NCBI GenBank assembly: GCA_025890175.1
Contig: JANPYM010000003.1
Location: 1,461,795 to 1,525,794 of the forward strand
Length of the DNA: 64,000 bases
Reading direction: 5' to 3'
From: Ciborinia camelliae
Lineage: Eukaryota > Ascomycota > Leotiomycetes > Helotiales > Sclerotiniaceae
Positions 24,049 through 36,464 of this stretch are shown here, one piece after another. Numbering within the stretch: the stretch's first letter is position 1; each line of letters opens with the position of its first letter. Under the pieces are notes generated by a model that did not search any database, had not been told where the DNA came from, and saw only the letters and a list, made by a program, of their open reading frames with translations. Both the position numbers and the translations under genes were made by a program.

Positions 24049-27012
24049 TATTCATAGAAATTGATCAGTTCTCACAACGTGGAACATGCAAGGCACATCA
24101 TCTTAATCCTGGAGTTACAAGATCCACATTTGAACTTATCGATCCCCATCCATCATCGTTTTCAATGTCGGATACATCCTCAGACAATGAAAATGCAAGG
24201 TTCGATAGGGGTTTTCAATTCGAAATTTCTTTCATCCATAAATTGCAGTTACGAATTGCATTAGATTGATACCATTCAAATCAATCGTTGAATGCCATGG
24301 GCTAGAACTGGACAATCGAAAGGTAGGTTACAAGCCACTCTCGAGGTCGTGGCACCAGTAAGGAGCGCACTCATGGATGTCGGTGCCCAATCATTGAGTA
24401 TGCGATTAGCTTTGCCACATTGGGCAAGAGGCTCGGAATTCTTGGGCATCATTTTAACACTTTAGGCCGTTAGAAAAGGCGGTGACGGGGTTATTTACAG
24501 GCGGCTCTGAACCTAAAGGAAACCATTGAGGAAAAGTCTTTTAGAATCGTGACAACGCACGGGGGTTTGCAGTGAGATTGTCCCTGTATATGTAGATAGA
24601 GTCAGCCTTGAAGGTAGCCGATTACAGCTGACACCTCAACAATCTTTTCCGAATACCACACAATTGTACACACTACATTTAGAGATTGAGAATCTTTCCA
24701 TTGTCCAATCTGCCGTGCAACCCTGTGGACCCTAGTTACCTATTCTTTCAACATTCAGATATGCGGAAACATCGTCAATTCAATCACAAGACCAACTACA
24801 CCAAGAGGAAAGGCTGAAGAAATTAAAGAAACCAACCACGTTTCCCCTCTCGGCTCACAATTCACGCAACTCTGCATCTTAATCTAAAAAGGCCAAACTC
24901 ATGCTTTTTCTGACATTGCTACTCCTCCCATAAGAGCCCAAGGATTTTGCATTCGTACCCGGCTATCAAGTATTTCCCCCTTCATCAGCAGACGAAGCGA
25001 ATTTGTACCGGAATCTTCCATTACTTGCCTGCAAAAACTTGGATTTACCACTTCATCCCCCCTAGCAACAGCGTATCATCCAGTAATTATTCGTACTCCA
25101 TCATTGAAGGAAACCTTTCTAACGGATCGACAACATTCATCAATACCGCCACTACAGAAGGCTCTATCTGCTTAAAACCCACAGAAATACACAAACACTA
25201 TCTCACGACATAAAACCTACATAACTACCTAGTACACAACATCATATCGCATCGTCAAGTTCTTTTTCTTTCCTTTCATTTGCCTTGACTTCCCCAGAAA
25301 CCGAAAACCAAGTCAGTGGTACCGGCGTCGTAATAAATTCTCGTTTATACGGACATAATCTTACAATACTCAACCCTCCACAAAATAAGTGTTTGATTGT
25401 TACCCCTCAAGGCGAACAATCGGAAGACCCATTCTTCTTTCTCCAGGTCTGAGGTGGCCCATCCATTCTCTACACGGACCATTTATTCTCTCCCCCCTCT
25501 GGTTCCCTTCTGGTTTCATAATCGTCTAGAATTCTGATATCGACCACGGAAGCAACCCAAGTTGGATTTTTTGTGATCATTTTTCCTTTGGATAATCCAG
25601 GATTCCAATTATTCCATTATCATCCCTTGAATCATCTTGCCTTGTGGACAAGTTCACAAGGAAAAAAGGTATGTTACAGTGTTTCGATCTTCATATAGCT
25701 CAAGAGATCAGATATAGACGATCAATCTTTCTGTTACTTGAGATTTGAAAACTTTTATCTTTTCTTCCAGATCAAATTCTCTTTTCTAGATGATTCCTTG
25801 ATCCTTGTACTTCAGTGTACTCCGGTGTACTCTCTCTTTACTCTGTATACCGATCACGCTCATACTTTTTCTACATTTGCTTGCCGCCAGTGTGTGCCAC
25901 TTTTAGAATCTAGCTAGGTATATCAGATGTAACTTGAAAGAGTACCCCCAAAAGGATGCATATGGATTTCGATGATGGAAAAGAGAAGACGGAAGGGAGA
26001 ACCTGGCAGTCTAGGAGACAATGGATAGAATAGAAGATACCTTACCTTACCTTACCTATCTTTACCTTTCTTTACCTTACCTTTACCTTACCTACTCGAA
26101 CTACTAGACGAATTGCTTAGCAGTACAACTCATGATGAGTTTGTATTGGTTGACAACGAATTGACATTTGACAAGAAAAAACATACGCTAAGATATTCGA
26201 CCCCTCGCAGCAGAAAATCACCTACCTAGGTACCTACCTACCTTACCCGGGAACCCTAGCCAGACAAATTCTAATCCACCCACCAGTCCACCCACCAGTC
26301 CACCCACCAGTGCACACCCACGGTCCCACGCCCACCTCACCCACCTCACCCACTTCACCCACTCAAAATCCACAGACCACCACTTTTTTATTTCTTGATT
26401 TCCTCTTTCCCCTCCAAGACTCCAAGACTCCAAACTCTATTCTGAACTCTACCACTGTATCGACAAATTCTCTCCCACATTCTTCGAACATACACATATC
26501 ATATCGTTCGAATATCAACGCCAACGCCGACAGAAACGATTTACAAGTAGTGTTACTGTTACCATATCAACATCTAAACGTATCACGAACATCTCCGCTT
26601 ACATCTCCGATCAACACAACCTCGAAAGCTCATAAAACTATCTTAGCATATCCGATTGATCAATACCGGGCCACTAGCTAGCCAGTTCGCGACGGCCCGC
26701 ACAACGTACTTCTTTCAAACTACCAAAACTTTGACACGACGCCGTCCAACCTTAAAATCAATTGTTTGGTATATTTTGACGCTGACTCGCTCTTCGTCTG
26801 CATCATCCGCATACATTTCATATAAATTTACAGATTCTTCTGCAATACATAATCGGCAATCCAGTCCCGGTCAATCTTCAAGAAGTTGTGAAGTGGGACA
26901 CTTCCTGGGCGAAACTTCCCCTTCACCAACCCATTTTCAAGGATATCTTCGCTCCGACATTCTCTATTCGAGAGTCGTGGGTAGGAGATAATTCTTTGAA
27001 AGAGACATCCCG
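24049..27012. promoter_or_regulatory. 3 kb upstream region, probably with a long 5' leader
   Basis: No gene supported. The right half is rich in pyrimidines and CA, as in long fungal leaders, and has several short upstream ATGs. Notable sites are a run of TTACC/CTTAC units at 26041-26095, CCTACCTAGGTACC at 26221-26234, three CCACCCACCAGT-like units at 26276-26310 and CACCTCACC units at 26332-26360. A possible leader intron donor GGTATGTTAC lies near 25667. The region precedes the ubiquitin-like domain gene. Confidence 0.45.
26041..26095. repeat. CTTAC/TTACC microsatellite
   Basis: Imperfect run of CTTAC, TTACC and CTTTACC units over about 55 bp in the upstream region of the ubiquitin-like domain gene. 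Confidence 0.75.
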
Positions 27013-29936
27013 ATGTCGTAAGTACTTAATTTCACAACATACCTGTCATACTGGTAGTAGTTGCGACAGAATTGGCGGTCTAGGCCTATGTATACTAACT
27101 TTATACTTCTTATATAGTCTTCATACAAGAAGGGGACCAACTCGGGTAACCATCGACAATCCAATTAGTCATACTCCAAATACTCAAAGTCCATATACAA
27201 CGCCATCGCACTCGACTTCGAATTCTCGATCCAATTCCTTCTCTGAGGGCTCATCGAGCCACATTCGTTGGGACGATAGTCACGAGTTTTCAGACAATTC
27301 ACAAGATTCTTCGAACGGTTATTCTGACGATATCGACCCATCTGAATCTGCTTCGCGTCCACCACGCCCACCAACAAGATATATAAGTAGAGACCAAATT
27401 AACTCTCGAGAACAAAGTACCAGTCGACCACCTCCCGTTGAACGTGCGCACACAAGCTACGAGCGTCCAGCACGTCACCACACCCCCGCCGCGGAACGAA
27501 ACCACCGCCCACCTATATCCCGAGTGCACCGGCACACAGCACCGGCACCACCATCAACTGTGGAGCAATTAGACGATTATCCGGGCTATGGCCGAGGCTA
27601 TCCTGCTCAACCAACCGCTCCTTATGGCGGTGGTAGAGCGGCGCCTCCGCCTGGTTATGCTCCAAGCGCATATTCGGCCGGTGCCAACAGTGCACCATAT
27701 GCACCACCATTTGGTACTCCCGGCATTGGTCCTCCGCCAGGGCCTGGCCATGGAGCTTTGACACATTATGGCGGCTATCCTCAGCAATATAACCAAAACT
27801 CAAATCCATTTGCTCCACAAAATCAAAATTCATTTGCTCCACAACCCTCTCCAAGTCCCGGCGGTGCTAGCTATTTTAACAGCCATGGTAGACACGACAT
27901 GATGGCCAGACACGACCCAATGGCTGGACACAATACTCCCGGCGGTTATCATGGCCATGCTAATCAAGAACTTATGCATTACGGGCCTCAGCATGGCTAC
28001 CCTGGAAACCAGCCTTACGGTGGAGGTCAAGCTTACCCAGGATATCAAGGGTACATGCCTCCTGGTATATCTTCGGGAATGCAAGCCCTGCAGCATGGAC
28101 ATCATGGACAGCAAAATATGGCAATGGCACCGCCGGGAATGCAATATTTTCCCCCTCAGTTTTCTCCACCCGCCCCTGAAGCTGCTCCAGCTCCAGTGTC
28201 AGTCCCAGTGGTTGATATTGAGATGGAGAAGAAAATGGTGTTATTGGAGGAGCAAATGAAGAACGCGAAGATAGAATCTGATAGGGCGAAAGAACAAGCT
28301 GAAGCCGCCCAAAAAGCTTCCGAAGCTGCCCAGAAAGCCTTAGCAGACAAAGAGGCACGGGAGCTTAAAGAGAAACTAGATCAAGAAGAAGCTGCTGCTG
28401 CTGCAAAGAAACTGTCTGACATGAAGGCCGAATGGGCAAAGAAAGCTGAAGAGGCCCAAGCTGCAATTAAAAAAGAAGCAACAGCGAAACAGGCTGAATT
28501 GGAAAAGAAAGCTGCAGATATGGAAGCTGATTTGAAAAAGAAGGCCGCCGATGCCGAGGCAGACTTGAAGAAGCGAATGGAAGAAGCCCAAACTTTATTG
28601 GCAGCTAAGCTTGCACAGGAAGCGAAAGCAGAAAAGGAGGCTGCGGATGCCGCTGCACAAGCAGCTTTGAAGGCCGAATGGGAGAAAAAGGCGTCAGAGG
28701 CTCAAGCAGATTTGATGAAAAAGGCCGCAACGATGGAAGCAGATCTGAAAAAGGCAGCCGCCGACAATGAAGCTGACTTGAAAAAGAAAATGGAGGAGGC
28801 ACAATCAGCTTTGGCGACTAAACTAGCGAAAGAAGCAAAGGATGCTGCAGATGCTACAAAGGCCGCGCAAGAGGCAGCTATCAAAGCTGAATGGGAAGCT
28901 AAAATTGAGGCTGAGAAAAAATTGGCATTACAAAAGGGAGCTGCAGATGCGTTGAAAGCGAAGGAAGACGAAGCGAAAGCAAAGGCGGCGGAAGCCGAAG
29001 CGAAGAAGAAGAAAGATGATGAAATGGCTGCCGCAATTGCTGCTGCGACCGCTAAGGCGAAGGAAGATGAAGCAAAAGCAAAGGTGGCGGAAGCCGAAGC
29101 TAAGAAGAAGAAAGAAGACGAATTGGCTGCCGCTATTGCTGCCGCGACAGCTGCCGCCGCCGCTGCAGCTCCTGCACCACCACCTCCTCCACCAGCAGAA
29201 GAGAAAAAGAAACCAATTAAATTTAAAGATGCCGTAGGAAGAAAGTTTAGCTTTCCATTCCAGCTGTGCGCGACGTGGGGGGTCAGTTGATATTCTTCTT
29301 TGTTCCTCCTTCCTATTGATTTCACTCACTAATATCTTTCATAGGGCATGGAAGAATTAATCAAACAAGCTTTCCTCCACGTCGATGTCATTGGTCCTCA
29401 TGTACAAGAAGGTCATTATGATCTGATTGGACCCAATGGCGAGATTATTTTGCCACAAATATGGGAAACCGTGATAGAACCAGATTGGGCCATCACTATG
29501 CATATGTGGCCAATACCCCCAGAAGCGCCAAGGCCAGCACCTCCCCCTGGACCTCCTGGGCCACCCCCAATGAATCCAAATGGTAGGCCCCGAAGTTCCC
29601 ATGGACATCCCCATCATCATTTTCCTAACCGTCCTCCAACAGCACTCCCTAACGGCGCCCGACCACCTCCACCTCCTCCTGGTATTTCCATGCCACCTCC
29701 CGGAGCGAGGCCACCACCTCCACCTGGAATGGGCGGTCCTCCCCCACCACCCTTTATGCCTCACGCATCAGCTGGGCCGAGAGTTATAACGGTAAAACCA
29801 CAGAAAAAGAAGTTGGAAAACTCGGGTGTATTGGGGTGGGTGGTAGGAAAGAAACCTGCGCCGAAAGGTATGCAATCTATCTCATGTATTTTAGAACTCC
29901 ATACTTACTAAGTGAATAGGTCGGTCCAAAAAATAG
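27013..29936 (+). CDS. Proline-rich coiled-coil protein with ubiquitin-like domain
   Basis: Model: exon 1 27013-27017 (ATG TC), a 100 nt intron with GTAAGT and TACTAAC, exon 2 27118-29281, exon 3 29345-29867, exon 4 29920-29936; 902 residues. The raw frame runs on from a GTG at 26888, but splicing gives a proper ATG (MSLHTRRGPTRVTIDN). Residues 1-360 are low-complexity, rich in Pro, Gly, Gln, His and Tyr. About 365-700 is a Lys/Ala/Glu coiled coil with repeated EADLKKKMEEAQ blocks. About 703-780 (FKDAVGRKFSFPF, then HVDVIGPHVQEGHYDLIGPN) matches the fungal ubiquitin-like domain often called ULD_2. A poly-proline tail ends in KGRSKK. The function is unknown; a scaffold role is inference. Confidence 0.87.
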
Positions 29937-32900
29937 GCACTACGAATGATTAATGTGTCTACACACGCTTAAAGTATCATACCGTTGTTATAGCGACGAG
30001 TTTTTTGGCGAAAGAAAGGGAGAGCCGAGCCTCAGCATTTCCTCGTATCGGGAACTGGATCCAAAATACCTAGATTCCCTATGTTAACCTTGGGCGGGGG
30101 CATTATCTCAAGGCTAGAGCTATTTTCTTGTTCGTGGGTTCTTTTGTGGGTGCTGGGTTAGATTTTGGCAATACCATGCATGACATTTGTTTAGTGAGAC
30201 AAATTTTTACACTTACAAAAGCAGGGGCTTTGTCTATCTACACAGAGGATGAAGCTGATGCAGTCAGATTTTTTAACATTTTTTTTCATTTTATCTAATA
30301 TCTCCCAGCATTTTTTTTTCACATTTTGTTGGTATTTACGAGGTTTCTCTTTTGATACCATTTTGGGATACAAAGTTTTCCTTTTGGATGAAGTAATGGT
30401 CTTGGGGGTGGGGGGAATGGAGGGACATGGACATGGACATGGCACCAAATGATTACGAACAGATGAGATGAGATGAGAAGTAAATGAGAGATGAATGGAT
30501 GGTCCATGTTGAATAGGGCAGGGAAAGGACGGCGTATCATTTCTTGTTTTATAAGATATTTAGGGCATGAGATGGTGTTGAACTTTTTTGTCATTTTGCA
30601 TTACATCTTTTTTATTTGCCTTTGTTTTCTTTTTGTTCTTTCTGTTCTGTTTGAAATAAAATACCTCAAAGTTATAGAATGTTTATTTTATAGGACTATC
30701 GTGTATTTGTTTTTTTTTGGCTCCGATCGAGAGTCTGATGCGATGCAATACACGCACGGGAAAGAAGTCTGGACATTGAATTGATTGAGAGAGATGGGTT
30801 GAGTTGACAGAGGGGAGTTTGAATTTGATGGGAAGGGGAAGGGGATGATAAGCAATTAGTATCGGCATTGGTATTTGAAGATAGGGTGTGTTGTGTTGTG
30901 TTGTGTTGTGTTTCTTTATTTTCTTTTCTGGGGGGTGATGGTGAAGGTGATGGGGGATATTATTATTAGATAGTTGATAGTGTTTAGTGGTGAGAAAAAG
31001 GGGGAAGCGGCGGATGTGAATGTGAAGCGAAAAAGAAGCGATGGCTTTAGCTAGCTACTTGCACAAAATATTACATTTATATTTATATTTCTATTATCTC
31101 TATCTATCCTCCTTAGGTTTATCGAGGAGACTGCCTGTAAAGCGCTTGGAGAATTCGAATACTAAGATGATACTTTTCTTTCGGGAAATTGAAATGACCT
31201 TGGGCGTTTTGGTTTCCTTTATTAGAAATGATGGAGGATTCTTTTCATCATTCTTTTTCGTACATATCTAGGTATGTATAAATAGTTAGATTTTGAAGAC
31301 AGGCAATGCTCACCGGGGAATAACTTGGCCTCGACTATTGGGTACATACCTAGGTAGGTACCTATAGATGTAAACATACATACGTAATTATTATGGATCT
31401 TGATCAAAACTCACCTCACCTTACTGCTCAGATCCAGATTCAGATTTTAGATTTTAGATCGTAAAGTAGCAAGGCAAGAACACAAACTCGCTCATTTTCA
31501 ATCTATGTCAAAAGATTTATCTTTGAGAGAAAGTTTTGAAATTAGAATTAGTTACTGGGTTGGATTTTACATCGTAATTGTGGATGGATGGGTCTTGATG
31601 GGTTTCTAAAAGAAACCTCGAAGATATGAGGATGAGGATATGAACTCACCGGGGATATGATCTCGCCTCACCGGGAGCTACCAATTTTCTATAAAAACCC
31701 ATCGTCCCTGTAAATATCTAAATATCTTCAGAACTAAAATTCTATACCCGATAGAGTAACGAGGAGTCGATTCTGAAATTGTCATTGTTCATCTAAGAGG
31801 GGCATTCAAGGTTTAAATACCTAGATTGGTATTTGACGATTTATGAATAAGGAAGTGACACTAGAGAATATTGTGGGGCTCACAAATGTTACACTGATAA
31901 TTTATTTGGATGTATGTGCTTTTGATGTTTGGAGATTGAAAATTGGGTAAACAGTCAGTAACTTACGATGGTGAAAATCGGGTTTTCATTTCGGTGGGTT
32001 GCTTGACATACGATCTACTAGTAATTGTATACCTATACTCATCTCCTCATCTCCTCGTTTCCTCGTTTCCTCGTCTTCCAATTTTTAGTCTAGAAGAGTG
32101 TGTGGTCCTTTGATCGATTGATGTGCCAATGTACTTCTCCAGGATTTGATCGATTGCCCTCATCGTAAGTATAATTTTTTTATAAAAATCAAAAAAATTC
32201 AAAGTTTTCTACAGGTATATCATTGACAGCACCAACAGATATCATAGCTCCCAGGTACCTACCTTTTCTGGTATGATCAATGATTCAATGAAATGCATAT
32301 CTTCAATATTCGGAAGAAAAGTGATGCATTGTCAATGTCCAGCCCTAGTAGTCCTCATGAAACCGTAAATAGTTTGCCCACTTAATGAGAACAACGCATG
32401 GAAAAAGAAAATATCCGTAGTTGTTTAGTCAATACAGACAGTATACTGTAGCTATTTGAACGAGATCAGAACCCTCAAACCCCAATCCAAGTTTTTTTTC
32501 TTGCCCCTCCCTACCTGCATCACAACTCAACATGACTCTTTTTAGCCAAGAGATCAAACTTAGGTGTACGGGAACAGAAGAGGATATAACGCAAAGAGAA
32601 GTGAGTAACTGCTCACAAAATATATATACACATACCTAGCACTTTCTCAAAATTGGCCATTCCAAGTTAACCGATGAAACCCCAGAGCACGATTTATTCT
32701 TCAAAGTTGAAAGCCAGCCTTAAAGTAATTTATCTAGATGTAGATAGATGTAGGGCACCCTCACTCTAATCTGCATCCGGATTCCGAATAATAATCAACT
32801 TGTGCTGTGAGTGGATTTCAGATTTATTCTATTTATTGCCCGCATAAGGTCCTGATCAATCTTAATGACCAATAAAGTCCGAATTATCGAGTAGCACCCG

Positions 32901-35138
32901 ATTGAGGGAAGATATAATAGAACTCCTCCAAGTTTTTATTATTACTTTTGTCAAGTATTGAACTTGTTATTATTGTGTGTCGAGCTAGTGTATGTAGAAC
33001 TATTTTATATCAACATAAAGTAATAAAACATCGGAGAATAGATATGTAGTCTAAGCTTTTATAGCTTGTATAGGTAAGTACATCTCAGCCACTTGGAGAA
33101 TATAATATAGTTTATATGAAATAATAGAATGCGAGAGTAGTATCCGTCTGATTGGTTAAATGGGTAGTTGGGAAGTTTTTGGAGATGAGAGTTAATCTCC
33201 CATCAACAATGATGGAAATATTATCTCTACTTATATATTCAATGACATGCAATAAACTTGTTTTGAACTTATCCTACCAGCTGTATGCATCGAGGTTATT
33301 GCCTCCCTAACAACTTATTATTCATACTTATCCATTTGTTGGCATATCTCTCAAAAGACAACAGCCACCATACCACCATGGATCACAATTTCTCTAAAGC
33401 AAAAGTTTGTCTGGAGACAAACAATCGAGATTCAATTTTAAGACATGCAACAAAACTTTTTTTAGCCCATCTCATTGGTCCTATATCCTCTTCCAAATAT
33501 TCAATATAAGATTGATTATCTTCACTATTGATTATTTGAAAACTTATGTAACTTATATGCTATATAACCTATCGGAAAGAAAGAAATTTCTATCCATGGA
33601 TCTGCAAGGGAATAATGACTCATGAGTGATATGTGAGAGAAACAGGATACGCATAGAATTATGGTAAAGTGCTCTAGAGGGCTGAAGGAGAGGATGGGTA
33701 TAGATGTGATAGATGTGTGTATCCTTCCAGGGGTAGGATGTGGTAATAATGGTATTGTATTATTGTGGTAGAGAAAATAGACATGATATAGAAGTGTACT
33801 GGATATTGAAGTTGAGAATCTTCATTAATTGATATACTTTAAGAGACTGAGTGCCATAGAATTATTCAAATAATGGTCCCCATACATAGGTTCATTGATA
33901 TTATAACGAACTGATTATTCGTAATGAAGTGCAGATGAGGAGCATTAATGGAGTTAGATCTGGGACTTGCTGAAGGGGTACATACATGTTTATGTTGCGG
34001 AGAGTGAAAGACATGACGAGACAAGCGAAAATCCATAAGATGAAGTAAAAGCAATTTTCGACATTTGATTAAGACACGAGTGCCCCAGAGGAAAAACAAA
34101 TATAAGAGCTACTGTTACCATGTTTTGGCTGATCCATGTTATGGAGGAAATATCGACTCCGATGCAGCTGCTGCACCATCAGTGAATCTCATCCGTCTTG
34201 TGACTTTACCTGGGGTATGAGGACGTGTATGAATAATGAATGGGAGCTGCAACAAGAGAAATGGGATATAGCAAGTTAAGTGAGGTTGCGTAGTATATCA
34301 TATCATGAACAGCAGTCTGGCTTGACTTGGGGGTATAAATAAACCCTCTGGCTTATTAGCTTGAGATAATGCAACAAATTGTATTGAGTGGAGTGGGGGA
34401 TGTTGAAAAGTAATAATAAGTCTTCCGGTAAACAATTTTATTTGATGACTGGAGTGTCCAAGAAGTGGGTTGCCCGCATAGATATGAAGTAGAAAATCTC
34501 AAGTAGGGAGCCCAATAGGCTTGCGTACTCAAAAATGTTTTCGTTCAGGAAAACTCGGAATAAATACCTTCCAATCAATTGATAGTTCACTGAGATGTGC
34601 CATAGAATGGAAATTTTTGGAAGAGTCCGTACTACACTGGAATTGTAGTATAAGAATATATGGAAAATAATGTCACACAACCAATTGTAATTGTGCACTT
34701 GCAGATCAATACTTCAAAATGCCTTTGGAATAATGAAAACTCGAGTAGTAAAACCGGGACAATAGATATTGATTTCAGGATTTCCAAAAGGACCATTCAA
34801 ATTCATTGGAATCGCTGGAGTGTTGACGTAAAACCCTCCAACCTCGTCCTGCACAACCGTTTCGAATGCTGGAGATCGTGTAGCATTGTCGAAGTATACC
34901 GCCTTGTACTTGTCGATATAACCGCAGCTTTCCAGAATCACATCACAATGAACCAGACATTCCCCAAGTATTCTCATAATCGGAAAATGAGATTTGTCAA
35001 AATGTACATTTTATTCACGTTGCAACGTGGAAAAGCAAGCTTCATAACATTTTTGATGGAGATGCTTCATTCCTAGCTCATGATGCGACTAGACCATGTA
35101 AATAAACCCCATTCCGACCCATGACGCAGAAGAATTGT
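29937..35138. other. 5.2 kb intergenic stretch, no gene supported
   Basis: AT-rich DNA with homopolymer runs, a GTGTT microsatellite at 30885-30911, and CCTAGGTA-type palindromes at 31347-31363 and 32254-32264. The best open frame is minus 34977-34714 (87 codons, MRILGECLVHCDVILESCGY), overlapped by a plus frame 34660-35076; neither has a domain I know. A non-coding transcript or an old relic is possible but nothing shows it. Confidence 0.5.
30885..30911. repeat. GTGTT microsatellite
   Basis: Five tandem GTGTT-like units in the 3' flank of the ubiquitin-like domain gene. Confidence 0.8.
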
Positions 35139-35813
35139 TCAAAATCCTGGAAAAAAATAGTTAGTCTTGCCCATTTTTGCGCACAAAGTTCCCCAAAAAG
35201 GAAGGAAAAACATACTGAGAGGAGTGAAGAACCATCTGTTCTTTCCTGATGTGTATCTCTCCTCCAATGCCTTCTTGACAGTCTTCTTTGCCTCCTCACG
35301 TTGAGAAACCTCCTTGAAAGTATCCGCAGAGACAACACCCTTCAATCCCTCCAACTCAAGAGTGTAACGTGTTGGCATCAAGTGGTTGTAGTTGATGACC
35401 TTGATGAATGGCTTGACCTTGCTGCGCTTGGTTTGCTTGGCCTTGGACATACGGCGGGTGATTTGGGATGGGTAACGCTCAATACCGGCGACCAATGCGT
35501 GAGGGTATGGGTGGGACTTGTTGCCGGCATCCTGGGGTTGGATGATCACGACCTGCAATTATTCCTCCATCAGCATATATTCCTTACAACCCCAATTCAA
35601 ACAATCCAGTCGTCGCCCTCGTTTTGGTCATATAATTGTTCGATTGCGTTCGTCTGTTCGTAATGGGTGGTAAGGGTGAAAATTTACCTTCTTTCCTGCA
35701 TATCTGCCTCTGGTGATGATGGCAACACGGCCGGTCTTGAGGACTGTAAATTGATCAAATTAGAATCTTCATAACCTCGCGATCAAGGACTCCGGAATAA
35801 ACATACACTTCAT
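35139..35813 (-). CDS. RPL27: 60S ribosomal protein eL27
   Basis: Component of the large ribosomal subunit. Minus-strand model: exons 35813-35807 (ATG AAG T), 35743-35688, 35552-35216 and 35146-35139, 135 residues, the usual size for eL27. It starts [20 protein letters not shown] (KOW-like segment), continues [20 protein letters not shown], has [20 protein letters not shown] and ends [11 protein letters not shown]. Splicing is needed for both ends: the start lies in a 7 nt exon and the last codons (R-F-stop) in an 8 nt coding exon. Introns near the start codon are common in ribosomal protein genes. It is divergent from the giant repeat gene. Confidence 0.97.
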
Positions 35814-36464
35814 CTCGACTGTCGGTAGTTGTCGAAAGGTTTGTCGTGTAGTCGTTGATTAGAGGTTATTCAGAATTGTTTTCCAAAAAACGGCCGATGT
35901 GCGAAAGAGCCCTCGCTTACCATACACGTGATTATGGTGGCGCTAGGTAGTTATGGCGGTGTGGCTCATGATGTGTGGCTGGTTACAAGGTTACAACAAT
36001 GCTTGGTCTGAACTGAATTTCGTTCCCGCTGATTTGATTCGCACTAAAAATTTATCCTAAAATTGTCTGTGCTCGCGGTTGCCCCGTTGGCCCCGCCGCG
36101 TCCCAGCCATCTTAGAAAGTAAACAAATATCTTGACCGCCCTCGAACCACCCGTTCCTTATTGTAAGTCAAGAGTCAAGCTTATTAACTTTATGGAAACT
36201 TTTATTAAACCTCTTAATGAAAAAAAAATATTCCCCATTCCAATGCTCAATACTCCAATGTCTTTTGGCCATTACAATTAATACAATCATAATCTGCTTG
36301 GCTTTTGTATAATTTTGGAGTTTGTTCCCATACTTTCCTCATCAACATCCCCTCACGTTTGGTTTTTATATCGAATCGAAATTCATACAACATCCAAGTA
36401 CTCTGGGTCTTCTCCACATATCAAACATTCCACATAAACATTCCGGGGAGATACATCCTCCACA
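35814..36464. promoter_or_regulatory. Divergent promoter of RPL27 and the giant repeat gene
   Basis: 651 bp between two outward-facing start codons. No coding signal. Poly-A tract at 36221-36228. Confidence 0.5.

Noticed and set aside
26888..27012. Coding frame upstream of the ubiquitin-like domain gene
   Set aside because: It begins at GTG and runs through a clear intron (GTAAGT, TACTAAC, TATATAG). Splicing instead joins ATG TC at 27013 to 27118.
28702..29325. 207-codon minus-strand frame (Ala/Ser/Phe-rich)
   Set aside because: Antisense shadow of the Ala/Lys/Glu coiled coil in the ubiquitin-like domain gene.
34660..35076. 138-codon plus-strand frame in the gene desert
   Set aside because: No recognisable domain, and it overlaps a more plausible minus-strand frame. 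Too weak to call a gene.
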